Source of the DNA: Bacteroidota bacterium
GTDB lineage: Bacteria; Bacteroidota; Kryptoniia; Kryptoniales; JAKASW01
DNA length: 10,361 bases
Direction of reading: 5' to 3'
NCBI GenBank assembly: GCA_021796055.1
Contig: JAJYOS010000142.1
Span: forward strand, 1 to 10,361
Below are positions 1 to 6,990 of the stretch, in pieces. Made by a program: the position numbers and the translations under genes. The first letter of the stretch is position 1; every line of letters starts with the position of its first letter. The notes under the pieces were generated by a model. The model did no database searches, was not told where the DNA came from, and saw only the letters and a program-made list of their open reading frames with translations.

Positions 1-130
1 CGGCGATATTGGACGAACGAGTATAAGTCTTTCCGTTTGCAAAGACATCGTGGCACTTCACAGAGGAAAGATCTATGCGGCCTCGGAGACAGGAACGGGA
101 ACTTCCATAGTAATTGAACTGCCTGCGTGA
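1..130 (+). CDS. Sensor histidine kinase, C-terminal end only (partial)
   Basis: Reading from base 2, an open frame of 42 codons ends at TGA 128-130. It reads as the end of a HATPase_c domain: a G2-box region, then VCKDIVALHRGKI, then a G-T-G-T turn and the final strand SIVIELPA. This is the usual C-terminus of a two-component sensor kinase that autophosphorylates on histidine. The sensor, HisKA and N/G1 boxes lie outside the window. One oddity is visible: where the family has GTGLGLS the sequence reads RTSISLS, so both G2 glycines are serine. The stop codon is one base before the ATG of the receiver gene, which fits a cognate pair. Family assignment is firm; ligand and activity cannot be judged from this fragment. 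Confidence 0.85.
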   Translation, partial: GDIGRTSISLSVCKDIVALHRGKIYAASETGTGTSIVIELPA

Positions 131-131
131 C

Positions 132-518
132 ATGCCTGAGACGGTAAGAGTACTCGCCATAGACCGTGAAGAGATAATCCTCAAATCTATAGTCAAGGCG
201 CTGACAGCCAAGGGGAGTACCACCTTTGCGGTCAAAACGACAACCAGCGCACTGGAAGGGTTGAAAATAGTCAGAAACGATGTATTCGATGTTGTTTTCG
301 TCGACGTTGCAATGGCCGGCCTGAACAGTGCCGAGCTGCTCAGAAGGATTAAGCATACTTCGCCTTCAGTATCTGTGATTCTCACATCCGGACATCTTTC
401 CGGGACGTCGTTTCCGGAAGAAGTGTCGATGAATGCCGACGGCTTTCTATCGAAACCATTCACAACCGGCGAGATAAGATCACTCCTATCGAGTATATTA
501 AGGAAACGCAAAGGATAA
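132..518 (+). CDS. Stand-alone response-regulator receiver (CheY-like) protein
   Basis: This 128-residue protein is a single receiver domain with no output domain. The expected phosphoacceptor is D58 (VVFVDVAMAG), with T85 (ILTSG) and K108 (LSKPF) as the switch and catalytic residues. The N-terminal acidic pocket reads D11-R12-E13-E14 where most receivers have two adjacent acids after the first strand, so one Mg-binding acid is replaced by arginine and E13 may compensate. I chose ATG 132; an in-frame TTG at 114 would overlap the kinase gene and would add six residues that are not receiver-like. The start follows the kinase stop by one base, so translation is probably coupled. With no DNA-binding domain it presumably acts by protein contact or phosphotransfer, possibly on the downstream dikinase-like protein (inference). 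Confidence 0.9.
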   Translation: MPETVRVLAIDREEIILKSIVKALTAKGSTTFAVKTTTSALEGLKIVRNDVFDVVFVDVAMAGLNSAELLRRIKHTSPSVSVILTSGHLSGTSFPEEVSMNADGFLSKPFTTGEIRSLLSSILRKRKG

Positions 519-578
519 GGACGATACCGCGGGAGCATCCGCTTTGTTCCTTGCACCGCGCGCATTGAGAGATATCGT

Positions 579-3227
579 ATGACGATATTTAAGGAAATAT
601 TCCGACGGCGGCGAACGGAGCCGGTTTCATTCAAAGACAAGCTCCATCACTTTCAGCTTCTCTTGTTCTCAAACGATGATGCCCTGAAGCTGATGGGCAA
701 CCTGAGCGATATGATAGCCTCGGGCAGGCCGTTTTCAAGAGGGGAAATCTATCCGATATACTCCGATATCCTGAAGAATACGCGGGAAGTCACGGAACAT
801 TTGTCAATCATGTGCGGCGGTAAGTACAGGTCGCTTATCGGCCGCGTCGGCAAGATCAAAGACGAGTGTGAGCGGCAACTTGCACCGGTTCCTTTCTGTC
901 CCGAAAGATGGGACTGCGAAAAACCCGACTGCGGTAAATGCGAAAAGAGCTTCCTTCCTTCCGCCCACATGCCGTACTCGTACAAGGTCGATGAAATAAC
1001 GTTTAACCACACCCGGGAAGTCGGTGCAAAGATGAGCCGGCTCTGTGAAGTTCACAGCCGGCTGGATGTACCGATTCCCGACGGGTTCTGTCTCACCTCA
1101 AAATGCTTCGATGATTTCTTTTCACAGGGAAATCTTTACGCAACGATAGAAGAGGCGATATCATCGATAGATTTCAACGACAACGCACAGGTCCAGCAGG
1201 TAAGCCGGGTGATCCAGGCGCTTATAATATCTTCCCCCATACCGCAGATTATAGAAGAGGTAATTCTGGGTGAATACGACAGACTTGCGGCAATGCACAA
1301 GGAAGTCCTGGTTTCGGTGAGGTCGAGCGCCATCGGAGAGGACGATCTCCACTTCTCGTTCGCGGGACTGCACTACACCGCTCTCAACGTCGGCAGGGCA
1401 AATCTCGTCGATGCCTGCTTCGAAGTCCTGATTTCGAAGTACCTTCCCCAGTCGCTCGTGTATCGCTATATGACCGGGCTCCGTGACATCGATATGCCTA
1501 TGAGCATAGGCTGCCTTCAGATGGTGGACTCGGAAGCAAGCGGTGTTTTGTTCACAAGGGACCCGCTGTCAAACAAAGACGAGATAATCATCCAGGCAGT
1601 CAGAGGACTCGGAACGAAAGTAGTAGACGGGAGCGTGGAGGCACAGCAGTACATCATCGACAGATCGGAAGACTTCAAGGTTTTGTCGTTCAAACCGGGA
1701 AACCAGGAATTCCGGGCGGTTCCGCGCTCAGTTGACGGGCTCTATGATGAGAAACTCCCCGACGAACTGAAGGGAAAACCCTGCCTGGACGAGAATCAGA
1801 TAAGGAAGATAGCTGAGTACGCTCTGAGAATAGAGAAGTACTACGAATCACCGCAGGACATAGAATGGGCAATAGACAGAAGGGGCGACATTTATATACT
1901 CCAATGCAGACCACTTGCCTTATACGATTCAGCCGCGGCTCTTGAAAGCGAGTGGCCGCATTCCAGCGAACCGGATGTCAAACTTACAGCCCTGATCGAA
2001 GGCGGCGAGTGCGCAAGTCCTGGTAGCTGCTCCGGCGAGGTATTTGTACTGAACAGGTTCAAAGATCTCGTGAACTTCCCCTCCGGCGGAATCCTGGTCG
2101 TGAAGAAGACTTCCCCTGAGCTTACGAGGGTTCTTCACAAAGCAGCGGGGCTCATTGCAGACATCGGGAACACAACAGGCCACCTGGCAATAATAGCGCG
2201 CGAACTGAGAATTCCCGTCCTGGTTAATGCAGGCGAGGCCACGAAGCAGCTGACGAACGGAATGTCTGTCACCCTTGACGCGAACGCAAAGCGCGTATAC
2301 CAGGGAATCAAATCCGGATTGAAGGAAATATCCGCCGCAGAACGGGTCCCGGAAAATATATTCAGCAGGAGCCCTATGTACCGGATCTGGAACAATCTGG
2401 CCCAATCAATTATCCCGCTCAATCTGACCGACCCGGACTCCTCGGAATTCTCGCCCGATAACTGCAAGACATTACATGACGTGACGAGGTTCGCGCATGA
2501 ATACTCGATGAGAGAAATGTTCTCGCTCTACGAATCTGCAGAACATGAAGAGAAACAGGCCTACCCATTGAAGTTCCCGGTTCCGCTCGACATCCACGTT
2601 ATCGACCTGGGCAATGGGCTAAAGAGGATCGAAGAGAAACGAGCAATAACCCCGGAAGATATCCTATCAAGACCATTTCTGTCCCTGATCAGCGGCATGA
2701 CCGCCCCCGGTGTAAGGTGGGCCGGACCGCTGCCAATCGACATAAAGGGGTTCACCAGTCTTCTAATGTCCAATATCGTCGACGCAGGAAGGAGCGACCG
2801 GGCACTCGGCGACAGGAGCTACGCCATAATCTCAGATTGTTACCTTAACTTCTCTTCGAGACTCGGATACCATTTCTCAAGATTGGACGCCTACGCATGC
2901 GATGAAATCAACAACAACTACATAAATTTCGACTTCCGGGGGGGCGCGGCCGATCCACTGCGAAGAATCAGAAGGGCTAAAGTGGTCGCGAGGATTCTAG
3001 AGCTGTCGAACTTCTCGGTCACCATTCAGAACGACAACGTTCTCGCTACGATAAGGAAAATTCCTGTTTCCACCATCTTCGAGCTGCTGAATGAGATCGG
3101 GAGACTCATGGGCGCTGTAAGAAACGCGGATGTGACTTTAATAAGCGATGAAAACATCGAACAGTTCGTCAGTGCTTTCCTCGGCGGGGATCCATCACCT
3201 GCGCTGCGATTCACCGCGGATCATTAG
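579..3227 (+). CDS. PEP synthase/PPDK-like phosphotransferase (PEP/pyruvate-binding domain protein) with unassigned C-terminal domain
   Basis: The protein has 882 residues. Residues 1-140 are mostly helical and carry a cysteine cluster (C107, C113, C118, C121). Residues about 145-450 form the ATP-grasp PEP/pyruvate-binding domain of PEP synthase and pyruvate phosphate dikinase: VSVRSSAIGED at 245-255 with R248, ASGVLFTRDP at 320-329, QDIEW at 426-430 and LQCRP at 441-445. Residues about 475-575 are the mobile swivel domain, with the likely phosphohistidine H535 in NTTGHLAIIARE. The PEP/pyruvate TIM barrel that follows in PEP synthase is absent; I cannot find its signatures. Residues about 595-882 are instead an unassigned domain, which includes NFDFRGGAADPLRRIRRA at 783-800. 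From memory, unverified, similar C-termini occur in other sulfate-reducer proteins annotated as PEP synthase. ATP-to-histidine transfer is likely; the final acceptor is unknown. The Shine-Dalgarno (GAGAG, seven bases before ATG) is weak. Confidence 0.85.
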   Translation: MTIFKEIFRRRRTEPVSFKDKLHHFQLLLFSNDDALKLMGNLSDMIASGRPFSRGEIYPIYSDILKNTREVTEHLSIMCGGKYRSLIGRVGKIKDECERQLAPVPFCPERWDCEKPDCGKCEKSFLPSAHMPYSYKVDEITFNHTREVGAKMSRLCEVHSRLDVPIPDGFCLTSKCFDDFFSQGNLYATIEEAISSIDFNDNAQVQQVSRVIQALIISSPIPQIIEEVILGEYDRLAAMHKEVLVSVRSSAIGEDDLHFSFAGLHYTALNVGRANLVDACFEVLISKYLPQSLVYRYMTGLRDIDMPMSIGCLQMVDSEASGVLFTRDPLSNKDEIIIQAVRGLGTKVVDGSVEAQQYIIDRSEDFKVLSFKPGNQEFRAVPRSVDGLYDEKLPDELKGKPCLDENQIRKIAEYALRIEKYYESPQDIEWAIDRRGDIYILQCRPLALYDSAAALESEWPHSSEPDVKLTALIEGGECASPGSCSGEVFVLNRFKDLVNFPSGGILVVKKTSPELTRVLHKAAGLIADIGNTTGHLAIIARELRIPVLVNAGEATKQLTNGMSVTLDANAKRVYQGIKSGLKEISAAERVPENIFSRSPMYRIWNNLAQSIIPLNLTDPDSSEFSPDNCKTLHDVTRFAHEYSMREMFSLYESAEHEEKQAYPLKFPVPLDIHVIDLGNGLKRIEEKRAITPEDILSRPFLSLISGMTAPGVRWAGPLPIDIKGFTSLLMSNIVDAGRSDRALGDRSYAIISDCYLNFSSRLGYHFSRLDAYACDEINNNYINFDFRGGAADPLRRIRRAKVVARILELSNFSVTIQNDNVLATIRKIPVSTIFELLNEIGRLMGAVRNADVTLISDENIEQFVSAFLGGDPSPALRFTADH

Positions 3228-3247
3228 AGATGACGACGGGCGACAAA

Positions 3248-3253
3248 AAGGAG
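3248..3253 (+). promoter_or_regulatory. Shine-Dalgarno AAGGAG of the first kinase-like gene
   Basis: AAGGAG lies ten bases before ATG 3264, which supports that start and gives the gene a stronger initiation site than its upstream neighbour in the operon. Confidence 0.7.
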
Positions 3254-3263
3254 ATGCTGGTCA

Positions 3264-4091
3264 ATGGCCATAATAACCATATCGAGAGGCACATTCAGCG
3301 GCGGCCAGAAGCTCGCCGAATGCCTCGTAAGCAAACTGGGGTACGAATCTCTTAGCAGAGAAATACTCGTTGAGGCTGCCGAAAAGTACGGCATCTCGGA
3401 GAGCGAGCTAGCAAACGCGATGAAGGCGAAACCAGCCATTGCCGAACGCCTTTCACTCAATATAGACCGCATCCGGTATCTCGCGTTCATACAAACCACG
3501 CTATGTGAACACGTAAGGAACGATAACGTCGTCTATTACGGACATGCGGGCCACCTGCTGTTGAAGGATGTATGCCGCGTGATCAAGGTGAAAGTCATCG
3601 CAACGGAAGAACAACGGATAGCTTATGCAATGGACCGGAACAAGCTCTCGCGCCAAGAGGCGGTCCTTTATATCAAGAAGATGGATAAGTATCGGCAGAA
3701 GTGGACGAAGTTCTTATACGGGATAGATTGGAATGACCCTTCGCTGTACGACGTTGTCGTGAACTTAAGGGACACGAGCATAGAAACAGCCTGCAGCATG
3801 ATAAGTACTATGACAAGCGCTCCTGAGTATCAACTGACAGATGAAATCAAAAAGGCAATCGCGAAACTGCTGCTCGAGAGCCAGATAAAAGCGAGCCTTG
3901 CGTCAGACAGCGTGACCAGGAACTACATGCTCAAGATCGAAGCCGTTGATGGCCACATCAGGGTTAGCGGCAGAGTAAGAAACACCGACCATGCCGACAG
4001 GATAAGAAGGATCGTCGCTGAAATTCCGGGAGTGAAGAGTCTTGATTGCAGCTGCGTAGACTACTACATAAATGATGATATAATTCTGTAG
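3264..4091 (+). CDS. Cytidylate-kinase-like protein with C-terminal BON domain (paralogue 1)
   Basis: This 275-residue protein opens with MAIITISRGTFSGGQKLAE, the nucleotide-binding loop typical of the cytidylate-kinase-like family, in the form SRxxxSGG and without a strict GK[ST] Walker A. YYGHAGHLLL at 91-100 and DWNDPSLYD at 155-163 are further core motifs, with basic residues at about 125-148 where the lid should be. Residues about 205-268 look like a BON domain (KIEAVDGHIRVSGRV, then DADRIRRIVAEIPGV-type segments ending in a hydrophobic strand). A BON domain on a cytoplasmic kinase is unusual because BON is best known from periplasmic and membrane-associated proteins. The start follows the dikinase stop by 36 bases. 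The kinase probably transfers phosphate from ATP to an unidentified nucleotide or other small molecule. It is a paralogue of the gene at 6991-7809. Confidence 0.87.
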   Translation: MAIITISRGTFSGGQKLAECLVSKLGYESLSREILVEAAEKYGISESELANAMKAKPAIAERLSLNIDRIRYLAFIQTTLCEHVRNDNVVYYGHAGHLLLKDVCRVIKVKVIATEEQRIAYAMDRNKLSRQEAVLYIKKMDKYRQKWTKFLYGIDWNDPSLYDVVVNLRDTSIETACSMISTMTSAPEYQLTDEIKKAIAKLLLESQIKASLASDSVTRNYMLKIEAVDGHIRVSGRVRNTDHADRIRRIVAEIPGVKSLDCSCVDYYINDDIIL

Positions 4092-4104
4092 ATCCAGCCG
4101 AGGC

Positions 4105-5652
4105 TCATTCCGACAGGAAGTGCTCCACGGCCATTTTGGCCCTCCCCTTCTTCGTCACCGAAAGCACGGCCGAGATAAAGTTGAGCACGGTAAACGTAAT
4201 AAGCACCGTCACGTAGCCGCGCATGAAGCCGTTCTCCCTCATCTCCTGCGGGACCGCCGACAGGTTGATATGTTGAAATCCCCTCGAACCCAGGTAAGCT
4301 GCCGTCATTGTTGTTACGATCAGTCCCGATATGTCTATGCCGAAGACCCTTCCGCTCGCCCTCATCATGTTTAAGATTCCACCGGCGCTTCCCAGACGTT
4401 CTTCGGGAACGCAGCTCATCACGGCACTGTTGTTGGGCGGCGTAAACAGTCCCATCCCGATTCCGAGCGCAGTGAACTCCACGACAAGCAGAGCCGTATC
4501 GGGATTCCTTCCGCAGAAAATCAGGCAGAACGAGGCGACGGCGCAGACGAGCATGCCGATCGACGTCATGAGTGCCGGGCCGTACCTGTCGGAAAGCGTT
4601 CCCGCAATTGGCGCAACGAGAGACATGGTGATAGGAATCGGAGTCAGCATGGCGCCGGCGGCAAAGGCCGAGAAGTGAGCTATGTTCTCGAGATAGAACG
4701 GCATTATGAAGAGTATTCCAAACAGGACGTAGTACGAGAAAAAGCCTGTGATATTTCCTGCCGCGAAATCATAAATCTTGTACAGCTCAAAATCCATCAT
4801 GGGGTAGCTGAACTTCATTTCGGTTATTATGAACACGACGAAGAAAACCACGAACAGGACAAAGTATGTCAGGATCGTGTCCGACTCCCAGCCAAGCTTG
4901 CGTCCTTCGTTCAGCGCCAGGACCAGAAACAGCAGGGCGGCCGCAAAGGCAATGCACCCAATATAATCCATCTTCTCCCTGGTCTTGTTTTTCTTGTCGA
5001 CGGGCAGTATGTAAAAGGCCGCGACTGTTCCGATGATGCCAATCGGCACATTGACATAGAAGATTGAGCGCCATTGAGTGCCGAAGAGATTCAGGCCGAT
5101 GAGCAATCCGCCGAGGAAGGGGCCGACAGCCATCGAAATCGCCTGCACCGCCCCCTGAATCCCGATCGCTTTGCCGAGCTCGCAGCGCGGGAAGCTCTGC
5201 GTGATTATCGCAACTGAATTGGCCTGTAGCAAACCGCCGCCTGTTGCCTGTATTACACGCGATATAATCATAAATTCCATTGTCGGCGCTACACCGCACA
5301 AAGCGGACCCAATCGTGAAAATAATAAACCCAAGATTGTACATCTTGGCCCTTCCGAACATATCGGCGAGCCTCCCGAAGAGAGGGAGGAAAATCGTGAG
5401 AGTGAGCATATATGCCATCGCCACCCATTCATCGAGAGAAAGGCTCACATGATAGTAGCTCCGCAGTGTCGGCAGCGCTATGTTTTCAATACTGACATCA
5501 AGTGCGGACATCGCCGCACCGATCAATACCGTAGTGAGAATGAACCAACGCCATTTGGGATGCGACGAAAAGAGGGGCACACGACGACCGGTTGAACCCG
5601 TTTCTCCTTCTGCGGTTGCGACCGACCGGCCATTTACAAATGAACTGTCCAA
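4105..5652 (-). CDS. DHA2-family MFS transporter (EmrB/QacA type, 14 membrane segments)
   Basis: The 515-residue product has a basic, polar N-terminal tail of about 33 residues followed by about 14 hydrophobic segments, the usual size for DHA2 drug:H+ antiporters. Motif D1 appears as SALDVSIENIALP with D52, motif A as GRLADMFGRAK at 93-103, and motif C as the GPFLGG segment in the fifth helix region. Family knowledge predicts proton-driven export of an organic compound; the substrate cannot be read from the sequence. The start is TTG 5652. The GAGG just before it overlaps the TGA of the upstream DUF1634 gene (TGAGGCGGATTG), so translation is probably coupled. Its stop codon faces that of the plus-strand operon with 13 bases between and no terminator there. 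It is the last gene of the permease operon. Confidence 0.9.
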   Translation of the reverse strand: MDSSFVNGRSVATAEGETGSTGRRVPLFSSHPKWRWFILTTVLIGAAMSALDVSIENIALPTLRSYYHVSLSLDEWVAMAYMLTLTIFLPLFGRLADMFGRAKMYNLGFIIFTIGSALCGVAPTMEFMIISRVIQATGGGLLQANSVAIITQSFPRCELGKAIGIQGAVQAISMAVGPFLGGLLIGLNLFGTQWRSIFYVNVPIGIIGTVAAFYILPVDKKNKTREKMDYIGCIAFAAALLFLVLALNEGRKLGWESDTILTYFVLFVVFFVVFIITEMKFSYPMMDFELYKIYDFAAGNITGFFSYYVLFGILFIMPFYLENIAHFSAFAAGAMLTPIPITMSLVAPIAGTLSDRYGPALMTSIGMLVCAVASFCLIFCGRNPDTALLVVEFTALGIGMGLFTPPNNSAVMSCVPEERLGSAGGILNMMRASGRVFGIDISGLIVTTMTAAYLGSRGFQHINLSAVPQEMRENGFMRGYVTVLITFTVLNFISAVLSVTKKGRAKMAVEHFLSE

Positions 5653-5658
5653 TCCGCC

Positions 5659-6051
5659 TCAGTGCACTGCCAGACTAATGATGAGAATTGCCATGACGGC
5701 GAGAGTTATAAGAGCGAATTTCAAGTTCCCCGTCGATACGAAATGCACCAATGCCGCCGTGACCGCAAGCAACGGAGTCAATACCAGACTCACCATCCCA
5801 AGTGTCACAAACAGGAGCGGACCTCCCGGCATATTTCTGCTTCTCATCAATGACCCTATCAACCGGAAGAAATTGGACCTGTGGATAAAGTCAGCTCGCC
5901 CTGTCAGGAGATCGAAACCTGTCTTGGCGTTATGCGAGAGTACAATTCCGATTATCACCAAGACTGAGGCGACCGCAACGCCAATGCCGAAAATGCAGCT
6001 CATCGCTGTTTCGAGTCTTAATTCTTTTCTGTTACATGGCATCAATGCCAT
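5659..6051 (-). CDS. DUF1634 membrane protein, partner of TauE/SafE permease
   Basis: This 130-residue protein has three predicted membrane segments (about 18-39, 78-104 and 110-128) around a basic loop (LLTGRADFIHRSNFFRLIGSL). The loop and the TLGMVSLVLTPLLAV segment match my recollection of DUF1634 proteins, which commonly sit beside TauE/SafE permeases; their function is unknown. The ATG at 6051 overlaps the end of the permease gene by ten bases (ATGGCATTGA contains the permease TGA). An AAGGA lies eleven bases upstream, and an in-frame ATG three codons later is the alternative start. It is probably an accessory subunit of the permease (inference). Confidence 0.83.
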   Translation of the reverse strand: MALMPCNRKELRLETAMSCIFGIGVAVASVLVIIGIVLSHNAKTGFDLLTGRADFIHRSNFFRLIGSLMRSRNMPGGPLLFVTLGMVSLVLTPLLAVTAALVHFVSTGNLKFALITLAVMAILIISLAVH

Positions 6052-6890
6052 AGGGACATTATTCCTTTGCTCAGCATTTGCACGATGAGTATCGAGACGA
6101 CTGTGAAAAAGAGAATTCTAAGAAAAGAATCGGTGGCCCTGTTCAGGATTTTGCCGCCGATTATCCCGCCGATCGCAGTACCGACGACCATGGGTGCCAT
6201 GAGCATGAGGTTCAGAAAGCCGCATGACAAATATACGCTCGTAGCTGCCAAGGCGGTCATGCCGATGATTAGGTTGCTCGTGGCGCTGGACACTTTCGGC
6301 GGCAAACCGAGTATGTTCTCCTGTACTGTCACCTTGAACGCGCCCGCCCCGATGCCCAGCATTCCTGCGGCAAGACCGGCAACGAACATTCCCACTCCTC
6401 CCCAAAATGCGTTCCTCGCCCTGTATTCGATTAGCCGTTCTCTCACCGCATCGATGTAACTGCCGTTCAGATTGAGGAAACGGGAAAACCTGTCCAGCTC
6501 TTTCGACGGGGAAAGCAGCCTTTCCAGGACGATCCTCCGGAAAATGCCGACCCTCATGAACGAGGTGAGCAGGAACGCCGCGAAGAAGAAGTACAGGTAA
6601 ACTGGAGAGATAAGTTTCGTTATGGTCGCCCCGATAATTGCACCGGTGACCGTAAATATCTCCAGGTAAAGAGCGATCCTGACGTTTGCTATCCTGTTCC
6701 TCAGATTAAAGACGCTGGAGCTCGCAGAGGTCGCTATGATGGTTGCCATCGTCGATGCCACAGCTTCCTTCATCGGTATCCCGCAAAGTACGAGTATGGG
6801 GACGAGGATGCTCGCGCCTCCCAACCCTGTCAAAGAACCCAGTACTCCAACGAGGATTGAGATCAGAACAAGAACGGGGACACTAAACAT
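6042..6890 (-). CDS. TauE/SafE-family permease (sulfite/organosulfur anion transporter family)
   Basis: The protein has 282 residues from the chosen start and about eight membrane segments in two related halves, the TauE/SafE layout. The first half has GSLTGLGGASILVPIL and the second has AGMLGIGAGAFKV followed by LPPKVSSATSNLIIG, both signature glycine-rich segments of the family. A basic, polar stretch of about 45 residues (LERLLSPSKELDRFSRFLN onward) separates the halves and should be cytoplasmic. Characterised relatives move sulfite, sulfoacetate or other sulfur-containing anions. I chose ATG 6890 because GAAGG lies eight bases before it; GTG 6905 gives five more residues but has no good ribosome site. 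The gene follows the second kinase-like gene by about 100 bases and overlaps the DUF1634 gene. Confidence 0.88.
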   Translation of the reverse strand: MFSVPVLVLISILVGVLGSLTGLGGASILVPILVLCGIPMKEAVASTMATIIATSASSSVFNLRNRIANVRIALYLEIFTVTGAIIGATITKLISPVYLYFFFAAFLLTSFMRVGIFRRIVLERLLSPSKELDRFSRFLNLNGSYIDAVRERLIEYRARNAFWGGVGMFVAGLAAGMLGIGAGAFKVTVQENILGLPPKVSSATSNLIIGMTALAATSVYLSCGFLNLMLMAPMVVGTAIGGIIGGKILNRATDSFLRILFFTVVSILIVQMLSKGIMSLWH

Positions 6891-6898
6891 AGATACGG

Positions 6899-6903
6899 CC
6901 TTC
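6899..6903 (-). promoter_or_regulatory. Shine-Dalgarno GAAGG that decides the permease start
   Basis: On the minus strand GAAGG is followed after eight bases by ATG 6890, whereas GTG 6905 has no purine-rich site at a suitable distance. This favours the shorter permease. Confidence 0.55.
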
Positions 6904-6911
6904 ACTCATTG

Positions 6912-6943
6912 CCGGGTTGCCTGTCATAAAAATAACCGGGTTG
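6912..6943. repeat. Direct repeat CCGGGTTG, two copies 24 bases apart
   Basis: CCGGGTTG occurs at 6912-6919 and 6936-6943, in the gap between the second kinase-like gene and the permease. The segment between contains an A/T-rich run. The pair could be operator half-sites or chance; no promoter can be called with confidence. Confidence 0.3.
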
Positions 6944-6990
6944 TGGGTTAGCGGAGAGTGGAGCCGGGCAGTCCTTCATCAAAGCAGCGT

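Noticed and set aside
114..131. TTG 114 as the start of the receiver gene
   Set aside because: It overlaps the kinase reading frame and adds six residues unlike a receiver N-terminus; ATG 132 sits one base after the kinase stop.
529..545. Hairpin GCGG-GAGCAT-CCGC followed by TTTGTT after the receiver gene, as a possible terminator
   Set aside because: The stem is only four base pairs and the T-run is short and broken.
1929..2467. Long minus-strand reading frames (up to 158 codons) inside the dikinase-like gene
   Set aside because: They lie opposite strongly matched swivel-domain sequence and resemble no family; they are antisense shadows.
4092..4104. Search for a bidirectional terminator between the converging operons
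   Set aside because: Only 13 bases separate the two stop codons and no hairpin with T-runs can be seen there.
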